Source: Lasioglossum baleicum
Taxonomy: Eukaryota > Arthropoda > Insecta > Hymenoptera > Halictidae
DNA: 64,000 nucleotides
Reading direction: 5' to 3'
NCBI RefSeq assembly: GCF_051020765.1
Contig: NC_134943.1
Coordinates: forward strand, 310,001 to 374,000
Made by a program: the position numbers and the translations under genes. The notes beneath the pieces were generated by a model. It had not been told where the DNA came from and did no database searches. It was given only the letters and a program-made list of their open reading frames with translations. Positions 1 through 7,387 of this stretch are shown piece by piece. Positions within the stretch are counted from its first letter, which is position 1, and the number at the start of each line of letters is the position of its first letter.

Positions 1-2958
1 AGAACCTCGATTATCCGAACTAGTCTGTAGATGAGGATATCATTATCCAGAACTTTGTTGTTTTTAGGAATTCTGTTATGGTACTTTTACCAACATAGTC
101 GTCACACTTTTCCGGTTAAATCGAGTCCAAGCTCGATACAATTCGGTTTGGAATTACTCGAGTAGTCCACGATTTTGTAGAACCTCGATTAACCGAACTA
201 TTCTGTAGACGAGGATATCGTTATGCAGAACTTTGTTGTTGTCAGGGATTCTTTTATGGAACTCTTACCAACATAATCGTCATTCTTTTCCGATTGAAAT
301 GAGCCCAAACACAATACAATTAGGTTTAGATTTATACTCGTCTAATCCACAATTTTGTAGAACCTCGATTATCCGAACTAGTCTGTAGACGAGGATATCG
401 TTATGCAGAACATTGTTGTTTTTAGGGATTCTGTTATGGTACTTTTACCAACATAGTCGTCTTTCTTTTCCTGGTACATGGAGTCCAAGCTCGATACAAT
501 TCGGTTTGGAATTACTCGAGTAGTCCACGATTTTGTAGAACCTCGATTATCCGAACTAGTCTGTAGATGAGGATATCATTATCCAGAACTATGTTGTTTT
601 TAGGGATTCTGTTATGGTACATTTACCAACATAGTCGTCACACTTTTCCGGTTAAATCGAGTCCAAGCTCGATACAATTCGGTTTGGAATTACTCGAGTA
701 GTCCACGATTTTGTAGAACCTCGATTATCCGAACTAGTCTGTAGACGAGGAAATCGTTATGCAGAACATTGTTGTTTTCTGGGATTCGTTTATGGGACTT
801 TTGCCAACATAATCGTCATTCTTTTCCGATTCAAATGAGCTCAAACACGATACAATTCGGTTTAGATTTATACTCGAGTAGTCCACGATTTTGTAGAACC
901 TCGATTATCCGAACTAGTCTGTAGACGAGGATATCGTTATGCAGAAAATTGTTGTTTTCAGGGATTCTTTTATGGGACATTTACCAACATAATCATCATT
1001 CTTTTCCGATTCAAATGAGCTTAAACACGATACAATTAGGTTTAGATTTATACTCGTCTAATCCACAATTTTGTAGAACCTCGATTATCCGAACTAGTCT
1101 GTAGATGAGGATATCATTATCCAGAACTTTGTTGTTTTTAGGAATTCTGTTATGGTACTTTTACCAACATAGTCGTCACACTTTTCCGGTTAAATCGAGT
1201 CCAAGCTCGATACAATTCGGTTTGGAATTACTCGAGTAGTCCACGATTTTGTAGAACCTCGATTATCCGAACTAGTCTGTAGATGAGGATATCATTATCC
1301 AGAACTATGTTGTTTTTAGGGATTCTGTTATGGTACATTTACCAACATAGTCGTCACACTTTTCCGGTTAAATCGAGTCCAAGCTCGATACAATTCGGTT
1401 TGGAATTACTCGAGTAGTCCACGATTTTGTAGAACCTCGATTATCCGAACTAGTCTGTAGACGAGGAAATCGTTATGCAGAACATTGTTGTTTTCTGGGA
1501 TTCGTTTATGGGACTTTTGCCAACATAATCGTCATTCTTTTCCGATTCAAATGAGCTCAAACACGATACAATTCGGTTTAGATTTATACTCGAGTAGTCC
1601 ACGATTTTGTAGAACCTCGATTATCCGAACTAGTCTGTAGACGAGGATATCGTTATTCAGAACATTGTTGTTTTCAGTGATTCTTTTATGGGACATTTAC
1701 CAACATAATCGTCATTCTTTTCCGATTCAAATGAGCTTAAACACGATACAATTAGGTTTAGATTTATACTCGTCTAATCCACAATTTTGTAGAACCTCGA
1801 TTATCCGAACTAGTCTGTAGATGAGGATATCATTATCCAGAACTTTGTTGTTTTTAGGAATTCTGTTATGGTACTTTTACCAATATAGTCGTCACACTTT
1901 TCCGGTTAAATCGAGTCCAAGCTCGATACAATTCGGTTTGGAATTACTCGTCTAATCCACAATTTTGTAGAACCTCGATTATCCGAACTAGTCTGTAGAT
2001 GAGGATATCATTATCCAGAACTTTGTTGTTTTTAGGGATTCTTTTATTGAACTTTTACCAACATAATCGTCACTCTTTTCCGATTCAAATGAGAACCAAC
2101 ACGATACAATTAGGTTTAGATTTATACTCGTTTAATCCACGATAATGTAGAACCTCGATTATTCGAACTAGTCTGTAGACGAGGATATCGTTATGCAGAA
2201 CTTTGTTGTTGTCAGGGATTCTTTTATGGCACTCTTACCAACATAATCGTCACACTTTTCCGGTTAAATCGAGTCCAAGCTCGATACAATTCGGTTTGGA
2301 ATTACTCGAGTAGTCCACGATTTTGTAGAACCTCGATTATCCGAACTAGTCTGTAGACGAGGATATCGTTATGCAGAACTTTGTTGTTGTCAGGGATTCT
2401 TTTATGGAACTCTTACCAACATAATCGTCATTCTTTTCCGATTGAAATGAGCCCAAACACAATACAATTAGGTTTAGATTTATACTCGTCTAATCCACGA
2501 TTTTGTAGAACCTCGATTATCCTAACTAGTCTGTAGACGAGGATATCATTATCCAGAACTTTGTTGTTTTTAGGGATTCTGTTATGGTACTTTTACCAAC
2601 ATAGTCGTCTTTCTTTTCCTGGTAAATCGAGTCCAAGCTCGATACAATTCGGTTTGGAATTACTCGAGTAGCCCACGATTTTGTAGAACCTCGATTATCC
2701 GAACTAGTCTGTAGATGAGGATATCATTATCCAGAACTTTGTTGTTTTTAGGGATTCTGTTATGGTACATTTACCAACATAGTCGTCACACTTTTCCGGT
2801 TAAATCGAGTCCAAGCTCGATACAATTCGGTTTGGAATTACTCGAGTAGTCCACGATTTTGTAGAACCTCGATTATCCGAACTAGTCTGTAGACGAGGAA
2901 ATCGTTATGCAGAACATTGTTGTTTTCTGGGATTCGTTTATGGGACTTTTGCCAACAT
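1..2958. repeat. Tandem satellite array, left part (about 16.5 monomers)
   Basis: Head-to-tail monomers start at the word agaacctcgattatccg, for example at 1, 179 and 359, giving lengths of 178 and 180 bp. Class A monomers carry the tail ggaattactcgagtagtcc (178 bp). Class B monomers carry gatttatactcgtctaatcc or a close variant (180 bp). Both share the core ccgaactagtctgtag and a conserved ccaacat box. The array is already in progress at base 1 and is cut at 2958 by the retrotransposon. The segment is nearly identical to 20560-23516 at a constant offset of 20,559 bp. I saw only scattered differences, such as near 1762 and at 2904-2918. No coding potential was found. Confidence 0.97.
2954..2958. 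other. Target site duplication, left copy (AACAT)
   Basis: The bases AACAT directly before the 5' LTR (TG at 2959) recur directly after the 3' LTR (CA at 10434-10435) at 10436-10440. A 5-bp duplication is usual for BEL/Pao integrases. Removing the element and one AACAT restores an uninterrupted class B monomer that reads ccaacataatcgtc, as in neighbouring monomers. This fixes both element boundaries. Confidence 0.93.
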
Positions 2959-3886
2959 TGTTCCGTCTCAAGAATCGTTGTCCCTCGCAAATATTCGATT
3001 TCTAACGAACGATTTATTAACGGGTCTTCCCTCGAAAATACATTACGATCGAGCCCCCCTTTACAATGTTTTTCCTTATAACAGCGACACGACGATGCAA
3101 GATCGGTATTTGTTTTTAGCAATCGCTCGTCCCCCCAAACATCAGAGACACGGAGAGTCGATTCTCGAATGTTCTGCAACATTGTCGTGCCCAGGAAACC
3201 GTTAGAGATTAAATAATTTGATATACCGTAACTGACCAAAAACAGTCAGCATTCGCTTCAGGTATTGCAACCTTCGGAACAACCCAATCGCGATATGGGT
3301 CGATTGTATGCACAGTCATAAAATATCTACAGTCTAAAGTCTAAAGAGTCCTCGCGTTCGTTAATCTCGGTCAAGTATCCACGTTCACCCTCGACCATCT
3401 TGTTTCAAGGATGCGCGCTAGCTCGTAAATCTACGGTAAAGGGACACCATTAAATTCTTACAACATGCTTCCAAGGGTGCATCGGCCGACCCATACACAA
3501 TTCTTAATATCGAAGATTTGTGTACGTATATTTCGGACAGTAAACAATTCGCATGTATACGGTTCATCTGCACTGCTGCTCTCGTAAACCAAGAGATGGC
3601 ATTGCCCTCGCAGGCCCGTCACATGGAAATGCTGCATGTTCATAAACAATCGAAAACCTCTCGTTCTCCAACTCGGGCATACTCCTACTCTTCTTTCCAA
3701 TCGACCAATCGAAAGAAAGTGTAAAGAGTGATCGATGTCCTGATTGGAAGCGAAAGATCGACAGCACCAACCAGGTTGCTTACCATTAGAACAAAAGACG
3801 ATTCATTCTTTTCCCTACTCCAAAGCCAACCTCTCATCCACGAGGCGCTTCTCAAAAAACTCGTGTTGTATGGAAGTCGAGTTCAC

Positions 3887-3894
3887 TCTCAGTT
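3887..3894 (+). promoter_or_regulatory. Possible initiator (TCAGTT) in 5' LTR
   Basis: The motif tctcagtt resembles the arthropod initiator consensus with A+1 at 3891. If used, transcription would start 195 nt before the hammerhead cleavage site and the R region would begin here. No TATA box is seen at a matching distance, and I could not find a good downstream promoter element. The same site recurs at 10046-10053. This is a weak single-motif call. Confidence 0.2.
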
Positions 3895-3934
3895 CGTTAC
3901 GATCCTTCGAACGAGTGACACTAACCACCCAACC

Positions 3935-4086
3935 GAGCGTTACACTTCTTGCTACCGATATCGTGCAAGCGAAGTAATACAGATCAACACGGTTTGATCT
4001 GCACGCGTACGAGCGTTACACTTCTTGCTACCGATATCGTGCAAGCGAAGTAATACAGATCAACACGGTTTGATCTGCGCGCGTAT
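3935..4086 (+). repeat. 76-bp tandem duplication with twin hairpins in 5' LTR
   Basis: Units 3935-4010 and 4011-4086 both begin gagcgttacacttcttgc. They differ only near the end, gcacgcgtac in unit 1 against gcgcgcgtat in unit 2. Each unit has a perfect 8-bp hairpin, cagatcaa / ttgatctg with loop cacggt, at 3980-4001 and 4056-4077. The second unit ends inside the hammerhead: its final bases supply the 5' strand of helix III and the cleavage site. The hairpin at 4056-4077 lies three bases upstream of helix III and could stack on it. The first unit has the helix III-like end but no ribozyme after it. Confidence 0.9.
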
Positions 4087-4148
4087 AAGGCAAGACTTGT
4101 CGGCACAGCCTTACTGACGAGTCCTCCGGCAAGTCTAGGACGAAACGC
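4081..4148 (+). ncRNA. Hammerhead ribozyme, type III topology, 5' LTR copy
   Basis: A self-cleaving RNA predicted to cut between 4085 and 4086. Helix III: 4081-4083 (GCG) pairs with 4146-4148 (CGC), with U4084 (16.1) on A4145 (15.1). The cleavage triplet is GUA. Helix I: 4086-4091 (UAAGGC) pairs perfectly with 4108-4113 (GCCUUA), loop 4092-4107. The core CUGACGA is at 4114-4120. Helix II: 4121-4124 (GUCC) pairs with 4138-4141 (GGAC), with one more possible U-A pair. The core GAAA is at 4142-4145. Every invariant hammerhead position is present. Loop I bases 4094-4103 (GACUUGUCGG) are complementary to loop II bases 4126-4135 (CCGGCAAGUC) over 10 positions with one G-U, which suggests a loop-loop contact. 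Helix III is short, as in plant retrozymes. Self-cleavage itself has not been shown. Confidence 0.87.
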
Positions 4149-4278
4149 AATTCTTTCATTTTTTACATTTCCTTCATTCCATCCAATCCGATCCGATAAA
4201 TTGAAATAGTTGTCCAAAGTTAATTCGGCGGACAACCAAACGATAGACTCGCGGACACGACGGTCGCGACAAATCATT

Positions 4279-4296
4279 TGGTCCTTCGAGCCGGAT
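4279..4296 (+). other. Primer-binding site, complementary to tRNA-Tyr 3' end
   Basis: TGGTCCTTCGAGCCGGAT starts two bases after the 5' LTR. Its reverse complement ends in the CCA of a mature tRNA. The acceptor-stem part (CGAAGGA) pairs with the CCTTCG start typical of animal tRNA-Tyr(GUA), and the rest matches the T-arm. The match is 17-18 nt depending on the tRNA-Tyr version, recalled from memory. It would prime minus-strand DNA synthesis. Confidence 0.85.
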
Positions 4297-4543
4297 CGGT
4301 GACCTTGTGAGTGTACAGTGAGTGCAAGGACAATTCAAGGTGGAAATCATCAATCATTGAGAGAATTGCGTCCACGATCAACCGACAACGTTGACCAGCT
4401 TACGCAGAGAGCAGCCACGATCAGCCGACAACGTTGAGCAACCGCCAGCGATAGCAATCAACCGTATCAGCTCAAGGTAGGCACGTTTTTGAATTTTCCG
4501 ATCAGGATCGTTTATTGGCCACCCCCATCGAGACATTCGTAAA
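4297..4543 (+). other. Untranslated leader with an imperfect direct repeat
   Basis: This spacer lies between the PBS and the gag ATG. It contains two 26-bp imperfect copies, 4372-4397 and 4415-4440, both starting ccacgatca and sharing ccgacaacgttga, spaced 43 bp. Leader repeats of this kind can belong to RNA packaging or dimerisation signals, but nothing here proves that. No long open frame precedes gag on the plus strand. Confidence 0.6.
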
Positions 4544-5863
4544 ATGGCAAACACGAGCAAGTTAAGCCAGCGTATTAACGCCCTCAAGGTTAAACAACGC
4601 GTTTTCAAGTCGGATCTAACAGACTTTTCTAACGAATTATCGAAATATCAAGAGTCCGCGACCGCGCGTACAATACTTCGAGAACGGGTAGAACAACTCA
4701 GGAAACAATTCGACGCGTTCAACGACGCCCAAGACGAGCTAGGTCATCATGAAAACTTCGAGCAGTTACAAATTGAACGAAAGGCCGTGAGAGATTCGTA
4801 TTACAATGCGCTAGCCACCGCGATACAAATACTCGATGAATCGCCGACGGCACAGAGCCAATCGACTAGAACCGCGATTGATTCACCAGCTCCATCCACA
4901 TCTACCAGCATCACCGGGGTGCATTTACCCAAAATTCGTCTTCCGCGTTTCGATGGACGGCTCGAGAAATGGTTGCCTTTCAAGGACGCATTCTTGAGCT
5001 TGATCCAGGGTCACCAAGGACTCACCGATATCCAACGTTTCAATTATCTCAGGCTATCGGTAACAGAACAAGCCGAAGAGGCCATTGAATCGTTCACAAT
5101 GAGCGAGGAGAATTATAAGGCCGCGTGGGCTCAATTATTAGAAACGTACGACAATCAACGCGCGCTCATTCTACGTCATACCACATTGTTACTCGAGACA
5201 CCTGCTATGCTCAACGGTTCACCAGCCGAAATAAATAACCTGATAAATTATATGCAATCGCACATCCGCTCGTTGCAATCGCTCGGTAGATCCTGGGAAA
5301 ACATCGCGAGCGATCTAATCACGGTTATCGCTATCAATCGGATGGACGACGAAACGCGCAGAAATTGGGAACAAACCCTTGTAGATACCGGCATGCCTCT
5401 CGCATCAGACATGTTCAAACATCTTCGCAATGCTTCACATCAAGGCAATTTTCGCGCCGCACCGGCAAATACGAAACAATACAGGAAAGCGTTGCCAGAA
5501 ATTAGTCGACCGTCGGCAAATCTTCGACCGCGAGCCCCGAAACGAACGTTCGCGACAATATCGAAAGGAACATCGGCGTCTCCGAGACCGAATAAACGAA
5601 CATTCACAACGACAACCAACGTTCAAGCATGCCAGATCTGCAATTCTTCGACACACAAATTATTTGCGTGTCCTACATTTGGGAACATGACCATCGATGA
5701 ACGATGGGCAGCGACTACGGCAGCAAATCTATGCTCGAATTGTTTACTAGCAGGTCACACTCTTGACAAATGCATAAAGGGTCGGTGTCGCATTTGTGGT
5801 AAGAGACACGATACCAGATTGCATAGAGAACAGAGACCGACGATTCCTGACAAAGAAACATGA
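4544..5863 (+). CDS. gag: Gag polyprotein (DUF1759 plus zinc knuckles)
   Basis: A 439-residue structural protein that would form the cytoplasmic virus-like particle and bind element RNA. The ATG has a good context (aaaATGG) and is the first long-frame start after the leader. Residues about 5-105 look helical and coiled-coil prone, followed by a Ser/Thr-rich linker. Residues 126-330 fit DUF1759, starting at VHLPKIRLPRF and holding the W/F-rich capsid-like part. A basic linker follows. Then come three zinc knuckles: CX2CX4HX4C at 363-376, CX2CX4HX4C at 397-410, and a CX3H/H variant at 415-427. The frame ends at UGA (5861-5863), and pol continues in the same frame with no other stop, so a Gag-Pol fusion by stop read-through is possible. 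Its length is normal for a BEL/Pao gag region. Confidence 0.93.
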   Translation: MANTSKLSQRINALKVKQRVFKSDLTDFSNELSKYQESATARTILRERVEQLRKQFDAFNDAQDELGHHENFEQLQIERKAVRDSYYNALATAIQILDESPTAQSQSTRTAIDSPAPSTSTSITGVHLPKIRLPRFDGRLEKWLPFKDAFLSLIQGHQGLTDIQRFNYLRLSVTEQAEEAIESFTMSEENYKAAWAQLLETYDNQRALILRHTTLLLETPAMLNGSPAEINNLINYMQSHIRSLQSLGRSWENIASDLITVIAINRMDDETRRNWEQTLVDTGMPLASDMFKHLRNASHQGNFRAAPANTKQYRKALPEISRPSANLRPRAPKRTFATISKGTSASPRPNKRTFTTTTNVQACQICNSSTHKLFACPTFGNMTIDERWAATTAANLCSNCLLAGHTLDKCIKGRCRICGKRHDTRLHREQRPTIPDKET

Positions 5864-5867
5864 CTAG
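5861..5867 (+). promoter_or_regulatory. Candidate stop-codon read-through site UGA-CUAG at gag/pol boundary
   Basis: The gag stop is UGA followed by CUAG. UGA-CUA(G) is the established high-efficiency read-through context of several viral and animal mRNAs. The downstream frame is the same as gag and stays open for the whole protease and RT region. A weak hairpin (ttttgt / acaaaa, 5910-5924) lies about 45 nt downstream. The alternative is a simple CGA-to-TGA decay at a CpG site. Most BEL/Pao elements have one continuous gag-pol frame, so either reading is possible. Confidence 0.5.
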
Positions 5868-7387
5868 TCTCCGAAAACGCGAACCGGCTCTTGTCTAACA
5901 ATCACTCGTTTTTGTCGAACAAAACAACAAACGGTCTATTAACAACCGCGATCATTCACGTTTTGGATCGCGATCGAAACCTGATTCCGTGTCGCACGTT
6001 GGTTGACACCTGTTCCAACGCGAATCTTATCACAGATGAGCTAGCGAACCGGTTACAACTACCAACTACTCGACAAACCGCCGTCATCGAAGCGTTGAAC
6101 CAACTCAACACGACTACTAGCAATCTCATGACCGCCACGATAAAATCGAGATTGACAAATTATCAGAGGACGTTAACATTTTGCATCATCCCACGCATAG
6201 CAGAAACATTACCCGATAATCAGATCGACAGAACAGACATTCGTATACCGACTAATCTCCGTCTAGCCGATCCCGAATTCCATCGTCCGGGAAAAATCGA
6301 TATGCTACTCGGCACTGGGCCTACATTATCCTGTCTTAGTATCGGACAAATCAATTTGTCAAATCGAAACAACGTTGATCTCATACTCCAAAAAACTCAG
6401 TTCGGATGGATTATAGGAGGCGATCTCCTTTCAGCGTCGCGATCGAGCCGCAAGACATTTACCCAAAACGTACAGTTCGATTTAGGGAAGTTCTGGGAAA
6501 TAGAAGAAGGAACTATCGAGCGAGTTCGGTCAATCGAGGATCAAGCCTGCGAGAATCATTTCGCGGCCACCGTAACGCGCGATGATTCCGGTCGGTATAT
6601 GGTAGCGTTACCTTTCAACGAAAAGCAAACCCAACTCGGGGAGTCTCGTTCACGCGCTCTGAATCGGTTCTTAGCCCTCGAACGAAAACTGGAACGCGAT
6701 CCAGAATTTAAAAAAAAATACACAGAAGTAATAGACGAATACCGCGTCCTCGGACACATGAAGCAAGTCACAACCATTCAAACGCCCGGATTTTATCTGC
6801 CGCATCATGCCGTCTTCAAACCAACGAGCTCAATCACAAAAATCCGCATAGTTTTCGACGGTTCCGCTAAGACAAATACGAACATATCCTTAAATGATAC
6901 ACTCCGAATCGGTCCCACTCTACAAGATGATATTTTTTCACTCTTATTAAGATTCAGAATGCACGCATACGTGATAACGGCCGATATCGAGAAAATGTAT
7001 CGCCAATTTCTAGTTCGACCCGAAGACCGCGCTTTTCAAAGAATACTATGGCGAGACCCGAACGAGGACATCAAAACCTACGAATTGACAACCGTTACGT
7101 TCGGACTCGCTCCAGCACCATATCTAGCCATCCGATGTTTACATCAATTAGCAAACGACGAAGAACGCGATTTCCCGGAAGCCGCAGCACGTATCAAACA
7201 AGATTTATATGTCGACGATCTATTGACCGGTACCGATTCAATCACAGAAGCGCGATCATTACAACGCCAAATCACGTGTCGCACCCCTCAGTCAAATAAC
7301 CCTAGCTCGTTTAGAGTTGTGCGGCGCCGCCTTGCTAGCCACGCTATCGCAAACCGTGCGGAGTGCGTTGACTCACAACATCGATAA
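5864..7387 (+). pseudogene. pol: pol, 5' part: protease and reverse transcriptase to the YVDD box
   Basis: In frame with gag after the UGA. Residues below are counted from 5891, although no independent start is likely; a TTG there is only an in-frame codon. The protease has its Asp at residue 39 in VDTCSNANLIT, where the usual D-S/T-G reads D-T-C. The DUF1758-like part ends near QFGWIIGGDL. RT begins around residue 300: catalytic Asp 365 in ADIEKMYRQF, then ILWRDPNE, TTVTFGLAPAPYLA and YVDD at 440-443 (7208-7219). Fingers and palm are complete. Homology stops about 7270, just after the segment that follows YVDD. From there the frame reads out-of-frame RNase H sequence to a stop at 7385-7387. 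The RT thumb and connection are missing, so an active RT is not expected from this copy. Confidence 0.88.
7261..7272 (+). other. Internal deletion junction between RT and RNase H (frameshift)
   Basis: Upstream, the RT frame runs through here. Downstream, a different frame gives AKSRVAPLSQITLARLELCG, which is RNase H sequence starting at 7266. The two frames meet within about 10 bp. A normal BEL/Pao pol has on the order of 250 residues between these points (family knowledge), holding the RT C-terminal part and the first catalytic Asp of RNase H. The simplest reading is a deletion of several hundred bp that also changed the frame. The exact breakpoint is hidden because either frame can be read through the joint. 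Confidence 0.8.

Larger units (their letters stand above)
2959..4276 (+). repeat. 5' long terminal repeat
   Basis: The 1,318-bp repeat starts TGTTCCGTC and ends GACAAATCA, and matches 9118-10435 at a constant offset of 6,159. It holds the promoter and RNA-processing signals of the element. I see no canonical AATAAA and no convincing TATA box; an initiator-like TCAGTT lies at 3889-3894. Its last 400 bp hold a 76-bp tandem duplication (3935-4086) with a hairpin in each unit, then a hammerhead ribozyme (4081-4148). The short open frames inside the LTR have no recognisable protein features and are not annotated as genes. Confidence 0.96.

Noticed and set aside
20..45. Hammerhead-like word ctgtagatgagg in every satellite monomer
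   Set aside because: It resembles the CUGANGA box but has extra bases, and no GAAA or matching helices follow. It is not a ribozyme.
2959..4276. Canonical polyadenylation signal and TATA box in the LTR
   Set aside because: No AATAAA was found. Candidates such as cataaaatat (near 3316) and gataaa (near 4195) are too weak to annotate, so U3, R and U5 limits remain undefined.
2838..4277. Several short open frames on both strands across the 5' LTR (and again in the 3' LTR)
   Set aside because: None has recognisable domains, one runs from satellite into the LTR, and they are identical only because the LTRs are. They are non-coding regulatory sequence.
5891..5893. TTG as a start codon for the protease-RT frame (and TTG at 7317 for the integrase frame)
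   Set aside because: This is a eukaryotic element. The 5891 frame is continuous with gag across a single UGA, and the 7317 frame extends upstream to the deletion joint at 7266. Neither TTG is a credible start.
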